Source of the DNA: Ardenticatenia bacterium
GTDB lineage: Bacteria; Chloroflexota; Anaerolineae; Ardenticatenales; Ardenticatenaceae
NCBI GenBank assembly: GCA_030949995.1
Contig: JAUZRY010000087.1
Span: 25,839-89,838 of the forward strand
Reading direction: 5' to 3'
Length of the DNA: 64,000 nt
Shown in pieces: positions 17,702 through 27,393 of the stretch. The first letter of the stretch is position 1. Every line of letters starts with the position of its first letter. Below the pieces are notes generated by a model. It was not told the DNA's origin, searched no databases, and saw only the letters and a program-made list of their open reading frames with translations. The translations under genes and the position numbers were made by a program.

Positions 17702-19062
17702 ACCTCTCGCAGACGTGGATTGAAAATGCGGTCGAGCGTGAAGCCCAGCATGGCAAAGCCCAATCCGGTCACCATGAGCAGGGCTGAGGGTTCGAGCACC
17801 CAGTAATAGAGCCCTTTGTAGAGGGCACCGTTGGCCAAGGAGTCCTGAATGAGTTTGCCCCACGTGGGCAAGATCGGATCACCCAATCCCAGCACGGCCA
17901 GCGAGGCCTCAAGGAACACGAAGGAGGGTATCAGCGTGACCAAGTTGGGAATCAGGACTGGAAGAATGCGCGGAATCAAGTAGCGGAAAATAATCCGCAC
18001 ATCACTGGCTCCGTATGCTTGGGCTGCTTCGATGTAGGGAGATTCGCGCACTTGGAGGAAAATGGCCCTGTAGGTTTTAATGCTGGCGCCGAAGATGCTC
18101 AGCACAATGGTGGCCCCCAAAATGACCCAGATGCTGCGCGAGTAGAAGGTTCCAATCATGATCAGAATGGGCAACAGGGGCAACATGAGATTGACTTCAG
18201 TCACTCGCTGAATGGTCTCATCCACAAGGCCGCCGAACCAAACACCGACCGCGGCAATGATCATCGTGGTTACCGTGGTGCCCACGGCTGCCAGCAGGCC
18301 AAAGGCCAAGGCCACTGGTGCGCCCCACATGAGGGCAACTTTGAGGTCTCGCCGCAGGTGATCGGTGCCGGCTATGCCGTAGACCTGACCGTACACAATG
18401 AGTTCGCTCTCCACATTGGCCTCAGGCTCAAATGTGGTGGCCACGACTTCCAAGCGATATATGCCCTTCAGGGGCGTGGGTTCACCCCCGTTTTCCACAG
18501 ATGCCGGGTCCAGGAAGAGTGCCACGTTGGCCGGGTAGTCACCGATCTTCCGCTTAATGCGCCGGGCTAACTTCTCATCCTGGCCAAAGCGAAACGCTCC
18601 GCCTCGCTTGACAGCTACGTCCGTGATGCGCAACTCCCGCCCATCTGGCATGAACCAGGTGACGGAGACAAAGGGAGCCTTGTTCTCATACGTGGGATAA
18701 AAGTACAGGGAGAGATCATCGGGAAAGGCATCGTATTGAAAGTCAAACTCAAAGTTCATTGTGATTTGTTTGCCGTCCGACATGGCCTTTTCTGAGCGCT
18801 GCGCTTGGCCTTGACGGGAATCCAAGATGACACTTTCGGGCAGCTTCTTGGCCCGGAAGAAGTTCGTCCACGCCGGAGGTACTGTGCGGGGCAAACGGTA
18901 CCAAATGTTTTCACCACCTCGCCAGAGGGTAATAGCTTCCTCGTAAGGTATGGCGATTACTGTGTATATGGAGAAAATGGTCAATAAGCTAATAATGATG
19001 AGGCCAGCAACGGCTGATGGGTAGTAACGCAACTCTCGTAGCGTATCACGCAATAATTCCAT
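17698..19062 (-). CDS. Opp-type permease (DppC branch) with large extracytoplasmic insertion
   Basis: A 454-residue permease, about 150 longer than usual DppC. Helix 1 (about 16-38) is followed by ~200 residues of hydrophilic, beta-rich sequence before the remaining helices. The coupling (EAA) loop reads EAAQAYGASDVRIIFRYLIPRI and the C-terminal half is normal, including GLGDPILPTWG. The inserted domain lies outside the membrane and may dock the unusual binding protein of the same operon. Similar insertions occur, to my recollection, in archaeal Opp-family sugar transporters. Confidence 0.8.
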   Translation of the reverse strand: MELLRDTLRELRYYPSAVAGLIIISLLTIFSIYTVIAIPYEEAITLWRGGENIWYRLPRTVPPAWTNFFRAKKLPESVILDSRQGQAQRSEKAMSDGKQITMNFEFDFQYDAFPDDLSLYFYPTYENKAPFVSVTWFMPDGRELRITDVAVKRGGAFRFGQDEKLARRIKRKIGDYPANVALFLDPASVENGGEPTPLKGIYRLEVVATTFEPEANVESELIVYGQVYGIAGTDHLRRDLKVALMWGAPVALAFGLLAAVGTTVTTMIIAAVGVWFGGLVDETIQRVTEVNLMLPLLPILIMIGTFYSRSIWVILGATIVLSIFGASIKTYRAIFLQVRESPYIEAAQAYGASDVRIIFRYLIPRILPVLIPNLVTLIPSFVFLEASLAVLGLGDPILPTWGKLIQDSLANGALYKGLYYWVLEPSALLMVTGLGFAMLGFTLDRIFNPRLREV

Positions 19063-19227
19063 TTGTGTTCACCTCTCACAAGATCGCTTCATGTCTACCT
19101 GTGGAGACACGTCAGGAATACGAGCAAAGGGATGTGTCACCTTATTCACACAGCGAGGTATTCTGCCTCTCTTCCACCTGTGTCCAAGTTCACCGTCAAC
19201 AAGCAGTTGCCATGTGGTTTCTGGGGT
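19063..19227 (-). other. 165-bp gap within the permease pair
   Basis: An unusually long spacer for two permease genes of one operon. Apart from the ribosome-binding site GAGAGGTGA of the downstream gene I see no promoter, hairpin or small gene in it. Confidence 0.4.
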
Positions 19228-20354
19228 TCATTGTTTATGGCCACCACCGATGCGCACGCGGGGGTCCACTAGGGCGTAGAGGATGTCCAACAGAAAGACG
19301 GTGATGGCCAGAAGATAGGCGAAAATCACGGTAGAGCCCACAATGACCGGGATGTCGAAGAGACCTATCGCTTGGAAGAGGGTTCGTCCCAATCCCGGCC
19401 AGTTGAAGACAGTTTCAAAGATGGGAGCACCCGTCCAGAGGCTGATTACCATGAGAGCGAAACTCGTGATAATTGTGGGCAGCGTAGGACGAAGAATGTA
19501 GCGCCGTTCAATGGTGCGGCCGGATAATCCTTTAGCTCGTGCGAGTTCCACGTAGTCTTCGCTGGAATAGATAAGAAAGAAAGTGCGCCAGCTGTAGACG
19601 CTGATGAAAATGGCGCTTAAGATAATGGCCATAGTGGGCAAGATCATGTGCTTCAACACGCTGAGCGCATAGAGCACTCGGGATTCCGGGGGAGGAACAT
19701 CCACTAAGTCGCCAAAGGGCAAAATGCGGAGCCAAGACGCAAAGATAAGGATCAGGAAGATCCCGTAGAACCACCCGGGGGCAGCCGAGGTGGGCGAAAG
19801 TGCCACGAACACGCGGTCCCAGAAACTGCCGTATTGGCGTGAGAGGACGAGGGCCACAAAGACGCTGAGGAAAAAGAGCAACAAATCGGCCGTGCCGAAA
19901 AGCAGCAGCGTGGTGGGTAATCGTTCCAGAATGATCAGGCGCACCTGACGGGAGCCCGCATCACTCACCATGCGTTCGGCAAATCCTAACCGCAGTGTTA
20001 AGGCATTGCGCAGAAAGAGAAAGCTGCGCACTACAAAGGGCCTGTCAAGGCCAAGTCGTTTCTCCTCCAGACGCACCCGTTCCTCGATAATTTGGCGTTT
20101 CTGTTCAACCGTGTAATTCTTCAGGCCAGATCATTCATCACCTGAATGGAGACCATCTCGCGGATCTCATTTCGCCGGATCTCGTCCACGTAACCGCCCA
20201 TGTTGGCCACCAACACAGTCAAGTAGACGCCTACGATGACTGTAAAGAAGAGCACAACGCCCCGGACAATCGTGTACTTGGCCAGACGGATCAGCGTGCT
20301 CTCACCAGTAGGCGCTGAAATCCCCTGCTCGACAGGAAGCGCTTGTTCAGCCAT
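19228..20354 (-). CDS. Opp-type permease (DppB branch, frameshifted)
   Basis: The first 77 residues (ATG 20354; cytosolic tail, helix 1, IGVYLTVLVANMGGYVDEI variant) end at an early stop. One base missing near 20120 restores a 375-residue permease: NDLALKNYTVEQKR joins the two parts. The rest has typical DppB features, VELARAKGLSGRTIERRYILR (coupling loop) and ETVFNWPGLGRTLFQAI. The periplasmic loop after helix 1 is longer and more charged than in E. coli DppB. Partner of the permease downstream. Confidence 0.8.
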
Positions 20355-20586
20355 TCTCCTTGCTCCTCGTGCTCATGAGCCGGTACTCACCGCCCTCACT
20401 TTTTCGTTGATTCCCTTTTCAGCCCACATAAGGGGAATTGACCTCACATTGCCCAATGTTCGTGTTCCTCTAGACCACATCGTTTCAGGGGGACCAAGGC
20501 AAAGAACTTGATATTTTGCTTACTGAACCGAAAAATGAACATTCCAAGTGAACCTCACACCCGCACTCTCCGGGTGTTGTCGGATC

Positions 20587-20612
20587 GGGGGGCGAGCAGT
20601 TGCTCGCCCCCC
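20587..20612 (-). terminator. GC-rich hairpin after the binding-protein gene
   Basis: A perfect 12-bp stem (20587-20598 with 20601-20612) lies 15 bp after the stop of the 869-residue binding protein. A second 7-bp hairpin follows (20557-20577). No U-tract is present, so it more likely protects or partly attenuates the mRNA than fully terminates. The remaining intergenic sequence to 20355 shows nothing else I recognise. Confidence 0.5.
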
Positions 20613-20626
20613 CGGGTGGGACGGCG

Positions 20627-23236
20627 TTACGGTGCCACAGCCACGAACTCGAAGCTGCCGAAGCTGGGCACGCTGACCATCTTGGAGGTCACGGCCACTT
20701 CCAGCTTGACAGCGCCGGCGGGGATGTTCTGGGTGTCGTCGCCGGTGAGGATCACCTCGTACATACCGTCCTCGACCAGCTCAGCCTCACCACTCACTAA
20801 CAGGTTGCCGGCGTCGTCGAAGACCAGGTATTTGACTGTCTCGATTTCGTCGGCGGGGTAGGGCTCATCGCGGAAGGTGACGTAGATCTCGAAGGTGGCC
20901 TCCTCGCCGGTCGTCACCTGGCCGGGGCCGTCCACCTCAACGTCGGCGATCTTGGGCTCACCGAAGCCGGCCCACTTGGTCGCCAAGTCGGGGTACTCTT
21001 CATTGCGGTCAATGACGACCACTTGGGCTGTGGTGTCCACACGGCTCAGGTAGAAGGGACCGGTGCCGACCCAGAAGTGGCCCATCTCCTCGTACCAGTT
21101 GGCCAGGTTCTCGTAGCGAGCTTGGGCCTCGTCGGCCGTGATGTACTCGCTCAGCGTGGGCTCATAGGGGATGAACCCATCTTCCATAGCCTGGTCCAAG
21201 TACTTCTTGAGGATTTCCAGGCTGGGGCCGGAGACATAGTTCATCCACTCCACGCCGGCGGCTTCGGACTTGTCCGAGGTGAAGGCCAGCTCACCGTTCG
21301 CCTCGGCGAGATAGCCGATGGCCAACGCGTGCCACGGGGACTGGCCTTGGTCGTAGTAGGGCCACCAGGTAGAGACCGTGTTCTCCGCGTCCAAGCTGTA
21401 GCTGTCGGAGTAGGTCTCGATCACCAGCGGGTCGGTGGAGACAATACGCACGCCCTTGAAGACACTCAGGAAGGATTCAAGCGAGGGGACGACAGCCTCG
21501 TCGAAGATCTCGCTTTCCTGCTTACCACGGTCGAAGGTGAGGATCATGTTGATCACGAAGTCGCCCAAGCTGAGCGGGCTACCGTCGTGCCACTTGACCT
21601 TGTCGAAGAGGTCCTCGGGGTAGTAGACGACGGTCTTGACCTTGGCCGTCGCGCCGTCGGGGAACTTTTCGGCCACGGTCACGAAGCGCTGTTCGGCCGC
21701 ATCCCAGTCCGCCCATGCGTCCTCGGGCACGGTGATTTCATCCTGGAACTCCAAGGTCACCCAGTCGAGGGTACGGCGGATAGGCAACCCCGTCTCGGCC
21801 ACCACTTCGGCCCGCTCGATCCGGTTGGGCAGTTGGAGGCCGGTGTAGGGGTTAGGCACGGTGGCGAACTCACCGATGGCCCGCTGCACGTCGGTGTCGT
21901 AGATCCAGTTGCTGCCACCCAGCGGATTCCAGGGCTCGATGAGCACACCCTGCTGGCCCCAGCGGACTGTGCCGCCCACTTGGTCCTTCCAGCGCAGCGT
22001 GTAGGGCCAGAGCACAGCACCCTGGACACCACCGGCCAAGTCATACGCCACTTCTAGGTCGGCCGAGAAGGTTGTAAACGTCACACCGTCGGCCAGCCAG
22101 ACGCGCACCGAATCCTGGAGGGCGTAGTCCATGGCCTGACGGAAGAGTTGATCGCGCTCCTCCATGGAGTTGAATTCGTTGTTGGCCAGCTTTTCGGCCA
22201 CATCGTAGAAGTCGGGGTCGTTCTCGTAAGCCTGCCAGAGGGGGCCCGGAAGACCGAGGTTGGTGTAGAAGAAGGCGAAGTTACTGCCTTGGTCGCGGTC
22301 CACAGCGGTGGTGATCCAGCCACCCGTGTAGATGCTCCACTGGCCTTCGGCCGGGTCGGAGCCGTACCAGATGGGGCTCGCTTCGGTCCGGGTCTTGTAC
22401 TGGCGGTCCACGGTGAAGCCCAGCTCTTCGAGCTGGTTGGACACGTAGTCACCGATCTGGGTGCGCTCGTCCTCAGTGCGGATGAGGAAGATAATGGTGA
22501 CCGGTTCGCCGTTGTACGTCCACTTGCCGTCCACCATTTCAGCGCCCAGTGCCTGCATGCGCTCGGTGATCACCTGGCGTGCCCGTTCCAGGTCATAGGA
22601 GTACCGGGCTTCCAGCTCACGGACCTTGTCCACATAGCGAGCGTAGTCGGGGAAAGCTGACGTGATGGGCAAGTACTTCGTCCGGGCCAGACCGCCGTAA
22701 ATCTCCTGCACGATGTAGTCGCGGTCCACCACCCAGTTCATGGCCTCGCGAATTTGCGGGTCGCCGAAGGGGTTGAGGCGTCCGTCGTTGAAGGTGAGCA
22801 CGGGGTTGAATGTGAGCTCGGTGTAGGTGCCGAAGCTGAGCACGTAGGTCAGGTCGGGGTTCTCCTTGACCCGGGCAAAGGCTTCGGGGTCACTGAGGCC
22901 ACCGCCGTAGAGGTCGATATCATCGGCTTCCAAGCGGGGGATCGCCTGATCATCGGACTCGAGAGCACTGAAGACCACCTGATCCACCCAAGCGCCCGTG
23001 CGATCCTCAGCCATCGGCTCGGGCGTAGCCGTGGGCTCAGGCGTGGCGGTGGGCTCCGGCGCCTCGGTAGGTTGTTCCATCGGGGCTTCGGTCGGCGTTG
23101 GCGGCGCAGCAGGTGCCTCAGTCGGCTCCTCGGGTGGCGCCGTTGTTGGCGTCGCCTGCTGTCCCGGACAGGCCGTTAGGGCCAAGGTCATGATGAGCAG
23201 CACGACAACACTCCAGAACAGACGTTTACGTGGCAT
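20627..23236 (-). CDS. Circularly permuted family 5 solute-binding lipoprotein
   Basis: An 869-residue lipoprotein: lipobox LTAC (Cys23), a Pro/Thr/Glu linker to about residue 78, then the SBP_bac_5 fold in swapped order. Residues 80-415 match the C-terminal half of ordinary members (VDQVVFSALESDDQAIPRL, IREAMNWVVDRDYIVQEIYG, RDQLFRQAMDYAL). Residues 420-760 match the N-terminal half (GGTVRWGQQG, VKWHDGSPLSLGDFVINMI, VGTGPFYLSRVD). Residues 760-869 form an Ig-like beta domain. It heads an operon with two odd permeases and two ATPases. The ligand is unknown; oligosaccharide is as likely as peptide. Confidence 0.8.
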   Translation of the reverse strand: MPRKRLFWSVVVLLIMTLALTACPGQQATPTTAPPEEPTEAPAAPPTPTEAPMEQPTEAPEPTATPEPTATPEPMAEDRTGAWVDQVVFSALESDDQAIPRLEADDIDLYGGGLSDPEAFARVKENPDLTYVLSFGTYTELTFNPVLTFNDGRLNPFGDPQIREAMNWVVDRDYIVQEIYGGLARTKYLPITSAFPDYARYVDKVRELEARYSYDLERARQVITERMQALGAEMVDGKWTYNGEPVTIIFLIRTEDERTQIGDYVSNQLEELGFTVDRQYKTRTEASPIWYGSDPAEGQWSIYTGGWITTAVDRDQGSNFAFFYTNLGLPGPLWQAYENDPDFYDVAEKLANNEFNSMEERDQLFRQAMDYALQDSVRVWLADGVTFTTFSADLEVAYDLAGGVQGAVLWPYTLRWKDQVGGTVRWGQQGVLIEPWNPLGGSNWIYDTDVQRAIGEFATVPNPYTGLQLPNRIERAEVVAETGLPIRRTLDWVTLEFQDEITVPEDAWADWDAAEQRFVTVAEKFPDGATAKVKTVVYYPEDLFDKVKWHDGSPLSLGDFVINMILTFDRGKQESEIFDEAVVPSLESFLSVFKGVRIVSTDPLVIETYSDSYSLDAENTVSTWWPYYDQGQSPWHALAIGYLAEANGELAFTSDKSEAAGVEWMNYVSGPSLEILKKYLDQAMEDGFIPYEPTLSEYITADEAQARYENLANWYEEMGHFWVGTGPFYLSRVDTTAQVVVIDRNEEYPDLATKWAGFGEPKIADVEVDGPGQVTTGEEATFEIYVTFRDEPYPADEIETVKYLVFDDAGNLLVSGEAELVEDGMYEVILTGDDTQNIPAGAVKLEVAVTSKMVSVPSFGSFEFVAVAP

Positions 23237-23295
23237 GTGTTCTCCTCCTCACATGTTCACAAGTTGACATTCTAATTACACCACCCGCTTCGACA

Positions 23296-23315
23296 AAAAA
23301 CCGTCCGGGGTTTTT
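23296..23315. terminator. A/T-flanked short hairpin between two transporter units
   Basis: AAAAACC / GGTTTTT stem with loop GTCCGG (23296-23302 with 23309-23315), followed by Ts on the minus strand. It may terminate the unit ending at 23381 or act as an attenuator in the leader of the 869-residue binding protein. Confidence 0.45.
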
Positions 23316-23380
23316 CTCTCTCCTCTCACCCCCTTTCTGGTAACATGTGCGTCAAAGCGACGGTGATCCACAATTGGACC

Positions 23381-24399
23381 TCATTCACCGCGCAAGCGCG
23401 GATCGAACGCATCGCGCAGGCCATCGCCCAGGAAATTGAATGCTAGCGTGGTCAACGTCAGGGCCAGAGACGGCACAAAGACTTGGTGAGGATAAACAGT
23501 CAGAGCACGGAAGGCATCAGAGATCATCAGTCCCCAACTTGGTGTTGGAGGGTTCACGCCCAAGCCAATGAAACTCAAAAACGCCTCCAGGAAAATGTAG
23601 CCTGGTATGGCTAGCGTTTCAGCCACGATGCAAGGGCCTAAGATGTTAGGCAACACGTGGCGTATGAGGATACGTCTGTTACTGGCCCCGAGGGCGCGAG
23701 CGGCTTCGATGAACTCCTTTTCCTTCACGGCCAACGTCTGTCCGCGGGCGATTCGTGCCATACCGATCCAGTTAATCAGGCCGATGGCGATGAAGATAAA
23801 CAACATGCCGCCCATCGATTTGTCCAAATCCACCAACATCTGAGCGATGCCACCCCCTCCTCGGCGGGAAAGGGCCTTAAAGTATACTTGCATCAAGATT
23901 ACAAAGATAATAAAGGGAAACCCGTAGAGGAAATCCACAAATCGCATCATCCAATTGTCTACCTCGGGTCTCGAATATCCCGAAATAAGACCATATGCCA
24001 AGCCCACGACGAGACTGACCAAGATGCCATGATGGCCACAGAGAGAGATACTCGGGCCCCGTAGATGGTGCGGCTGAGCAGATCACGCCCGAGTGCGTCT
24101 GTGCCCAAGATGAAAAGTCGTCCATCATCAGCCCGTTCCATGATGCCCAAGTCATGGTACTTAAAGTTTGCCTCTGAGTAGTGGTATGGGGCGAGCAGTG
24201 GCTTCGTCTCACCACCGGTAAATAAGGTCAAGAGGGCTGTATCGGCGAACAGAGCGACAATGAGGAGGAAGAGGATGAAGACACCACTCACAACGGCCAG
24301 ACGGTTGTTGAGAAGTTGACGAACAGCATCGGCCAAGGGGCTCCGGCCACGTCGCACTTGAGCTCCCCACGTGTCCATTGTTGGTGTCTGAACAGCCAT
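23381..24399 (-). CDS. Opp/Dpp-type permease, DppC-like (frameshifted)
   Basis: ATG 24399 gives the N-terminus with helix 1 (VSGVFILFLLIVALFAD) and TDALGRDLLSRTIYGARVSLSV; one base missing near 24028 continues into LVSLVVGLAYGLISGY and the rest. The corrected protein is about 339 residues, normal for DppC apart from a longer loop with DLGIMERADDGR. The coupling loop reads EFIEAARALGASNRRILIRHVLPN and the end is NFLGDGLRDAFDPRLRG. Works with the DppB-like gene upstream. Confidence 0.85.
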
Positions 24400-24446
24400 G
24401 TTTTCTCTACTCTCTTCGGCTTGCCTGTTTTGCTCCTCAGCCGTCT

Positions 24447-25421
24447 TTATTCATAGCGGATACGCGGGTCAAGCCACGCGTACAGCACGTCCACGACTAA
24501 GTTCGCAATGATTAACAACACGGCGTAGAGGAGTGCCGTGCCCATGATGACCGGATAATCTCGGTTCGTTACACTTTGCACGAAATGTCGTCCCAAGCCG
24601 TTGATACCAAAAATTTGCTCCGTGATAAAGGAGCCGGTGACAACGGCCGCAAAGAGAGGCCCCAAGATAGTGACCACAGGGATCAGGGCGTTTTTCAGGG
24701 CATGGCCTAAAATGATGCTGCGTTCACGCAAGCCCTTGGCTCGCGCGGTGCGGATGTAATCTTCCCTGATGACCTGGAGCAGGCTGGCCCGTGTCAAGCG
24801 CGCTATGCTGGCTGAAAGGGCTGTGCCCAAGGTAATTGTGGGAAGCACGGCGTGTTGCCAGAATTTGGTGGTCATGGGGGGAATAAAGCCCAAGTAGAAC
24901 TCGGTGTAATCGGCACCCCAGCGGGCGACGGGCAACCAGCCCAGCTTGACACCGAAGAGCCAAATGAGGAACGGTCCCAACACGATGTTCGGAATAGAAA
25001 CGCCCAAAATAGCAATGAATGAACTCGTGTAGTCCAACCACGTGTTGTGGTTCAGCGCGGCAATAATCCCTGCCGGTAATCCAATGGCGAGCCCTAGCAG
25101 GAGTGACAACACGCCAAGCTGGAAGGAAACTGGAAACGTCTGCTTAATGATGTCATTGACAGTGAGGGAACGACTGCGGAAGGAGGGGCCTAAATCACCG
25201 CGCAGGAGATCCCACCAGTAGGCTAAAAACTGCTTCCAAAGCGGCCAATCCAGATTGTACTTGCGCTCCAAATTTCGCACCACGGACTCGGGCAAGCTGC
25301 GGTCTCCGGCGAAATCGAAGGGTCCCCCCGGGAGAGCACGGGCTAAGAAGAACGTGACTGTGCCCACGGCGAAGAGCACCGGAATAGCCCACAGCAGCCG
25401 TCGAATGATGTACTTAAGCAT
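24447..25421 (-). CDS. Opp/Dpp-type permease, DppB-like
   Basis: A 324-residue inner-membrane permease with about six helices. Starts MLKYIIRRLLWAIPVLF, typical of DppB. The coupling loop is DYIRTARAKGLRERSIILGHALKNALIP, followed by GSFITEQIFGINGLGRHFV and end DVLYAWLDPRIRY. Lies 70 bp after the binding protein gene, separated by a stable hairpin; no ATPase follows in this unit, so it probably shares the ATPases encoded at 27.6-29.7 kb. Confidence 0.9.
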   Translation of the reverse strand: MLKYIIRRLLWAIPVLFAVGTVTFFLARALPGGPFDFAGDRSLPESVVRNLERKYNLDWPLWKQFLAYWWDLLRGDLGPSFRSRSLTVNDIIKQTFPVSFQLGVLSLLLGLAIGLPAGIIAALNHNTWLDYTSSFIAILGVSIPNIVLGPFLIWLFGVKLGWLPVARWGADYTEFYLGFIPPMTTKFWQHAVLPTITLGTALSASIARLTRASLLQVIREDYIRTARAKGLRERSIILGHALKNALIPVVTILGPLFAAVVTGSFITEQIFGINGLGRHFVQSVTNRDYPVIMGTALLYAVLLIIANLVVDVLYAWLDPRIRYE

Positions 25422-25440
25422 TCCTCACCATCCTTGGCGG

Positions 25441-25480
25441 CCTGGCGTGTCCCCGGGATTACCCTTGGGGACACGCCAGG
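25441..25480 (-). terminator. 14-bp hairpin between binding-protein and permease genes
   Basis: A perfect 14-bp stem (25441-25454 with 25467-25480) and 12-nt loop, 11 bp after the stop of the binding protein. It has no U-tract. Such hairpins commonly protect binding-protein mRNA so that it outnumbers permease mRNA. Confidence 0.6.
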
Positions 25481-25491
25481 ACCCTCTGGTT

Positions 25492-27393
25492 CTACTGGCC
25501 CAAGGCCGCGTTCCTGGCCTCCACGTCAATGGACCATCGCCAGATGTGCAAGCGGCCCGGGTCACCCCACACCCGGTTCAACCAAGGCTTGGCCAAGCCA
25601 TTCCGGGTGTAGTAGTAGATGGGCGCAATGGCCGCAATTTCGTCCACCAGCAACTGCTCGGCCCGCTTGTAGAGCTCGACCTGCTCTTCAGGGGAAGCCG
25701 TTTGTGCTTGCTTAGTCGTCTGGTCGAACTCGGCCACCAGATCACCTACTTGCGGGTCATCGGCCGAGAGCATGGGCTCGTTGGCACCTTCAGAGGGGCT
25801 GAAGACCTCGTGGACCCAATTGTTGGCGTGCGGGTAGTCGGCGCACCAGCCGAGCCGGTAGACGTTGGGCTTGTCTTCCAAGGGACTATCAATGTCAATG
25901 GTCTTGAGGTACACGCGCCACTCTTGGGTCTCAATGGTGACGTTCATCTCAGGGTAAGCCGACTTCCACATGGCTTGGATGGCTTCAGCGATGCGGGCGT
26001 GGCTTTCGCTCACATTGTGCATGAGCAGGATGTCCAGCCCAGCTCCGTTGGGATATCCGGCCTCCTCGAGGAGCTTGCGCCCTTCCTCGACGGCTCGCTC
26101 GTATCCCCAGCCGTTCATGTCCTCGGGCAACGCCCAAGGGGCCACCTCTGGATCGCCGGCCGGGGAGCCGAAGTTCAGCGGGTTGGTAAACGTGTTCGCC
26201 GGAATTTGACCACCCTTGAGCACCTCTTCCACCAGTGTCTTGCGGTCGATGGCCATGGAGAGGGCCCGGCGCACGCGCACGTCGTCCGTGGGTGGCTTCT
26301 GAGTGATGAAGCCATAGTAGTAGGTGCAGTTGATCGGCTGATTCACGTATTCCTTGCTGAGTACCGGGTCAGTTTGCACGCGCTCCATTTGCTCGAGCGG
26401 CACCCCGGCAGTGTCCAGCTCGTTGGCTTCGTAAAGGGCGAACTCTGTCGAAACCTCTTCGATCATGAGGCCGAAGATGCGCTCGATGTTTCCGGCTTGG
26501 TCGGCCAACTCCTCCCAACCGTACCAATAGGGATTTTTGACGAGCACGATGTTATCACCGTGCACCCATTCGCTCAGCGTGTAAGGACCGTTGGTTACAA
26601 TAAAGCCCGCCTCGATCCATCGGTCTCCTTTCTGATCAATGATCCACTTGGGCTGAGGCCGCGCGATCCACATGCTGGCGATTTGCGGGAAGAAACCGGC
26701 CCCGTATTCCAGCGTGAACTCGACGGTGAATTCATCCACCGCCCGCACGCCGACAGCATCGTAAAGGGCTTGGAATTCCTCGCTCTCGGGGTCAGCTTCA
26801 GTGGTGTTGAGATCCTTGCACCCTTTCACAATGTAGAGCACATAGGAATAATCGGACCCGGTCGTGGGGTCACAGGTGCGCTTTACGCCGTAGACCACGT
26901 CTTCAGCCGTGACAATGCGGGGGTTTTCATTATCATCGAGCACCTGTTCGACTTCACCGGTTGCCGGATTGTACTTCACCCAGACGGCATCGTCGCGCAT
27001 CTTGAACGTCCAGACAGTATTGTCCTCGTTGGAACTCCACTCGGTGGCCAGTTCAGGGATAGGTTCCATGGTCTCGTCGTCCAAGTCTGTGAGCCCTAAG
27101 AACATTTCCTCGATCAGGCCCACCGACGTGGTATCCGTGGCCAACGCCGGATCAAGCGTGGGTGGTTCCGTGCCCCAGTTGATGTTGAGCGTCACCGGCT
27201 CAGGCCCTTTGGGCTCTGGAGTCGCCGTCACCACAATCTGCTCAACCACCGGCGTCCCTTCGACGATGCGGGTGACTTCGACGATTTGAGTTTCCACCAC
27301 TCGTTGCACTTCTGTCGCCTGTTGTTGTCCGGGGCAGGCAACGAGCAGAAGTGCTAAAACCATAAGAGCGATAGACAGCACAGGTTTCTTCAT
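25492..27393 (-). CDS. Oligopeptide-type (family 5) solute-binding lipoprotein
   Basis: A 633-residue lipoprotein, lipobox LLVAC then PGQQQ. The fold order is normal: LNINWGTEPPTLDPALATDT, WTFKMRDDAVWVKYN, TNGPYTLSEW, VRVRRALSMAIDRKTLVEEVL, then the C-terminal lobe ending in DVEARNAALGQ. A segment with ARTWC-type Trp/Cys pairs (GWCADYPHANNW) is typical of the OppA branch and suggests peptide binding. Heads a gene pair for two permeases. Confidence 0.9.
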   Translation of the reverse strand: MKKPVLSIALMVLALLLVACPGQQQATEVQRVVETQIVEVTRIVEGTPVVEQIVVTATPEPKGPEPVTLNINWGTEPPTLDPALATDTTSVGLIEEMFLGLTDLDDETMEPIPELATEWSSNEDNTVWTFKMRDDAVWVKYNPATGEVEQVLDDNENPRIVTAEDVVYGVKRTCDPTTGSDYSYVLYIVKGCKDLNTTEADPESEEFQALYDAVGVRAVDEFTVEFTLEYGAGFFPQIASMWIARPQPKWIIDQKGDRWIEAGFIVTNGPYTLSEWVHGDNIVLVKNPYWYGWEELADQAGNIERIFGLMIEEVSTEFALYEANELDTAGVPLEQMERVQTDPVLSKEYVNQPINCTYYYGFITQKPPTDDVRVRRALSMAIDRKTLVEEVLKGGQIPANTFTNPLNFGSPAGDPEVAPWALPEDMNGWGYERAVEEGRKLLEEAGYPNGAGLDILLMHNVSESHARIAEAIQAMWKSAYPEMNVTIETQEWRVYLKTIDIDSPLEDKPNVYRLGWCADYPHANNWVHEVFSPSEGANEPMLSADDPQVGDLVAEFDQTTKQAQTASPEEQVELYKRAEQLLVDEIAAIAPIYYYTRNGLAKPWLNRVWGDPGRLHIWRWSIDVEARNAALGQ

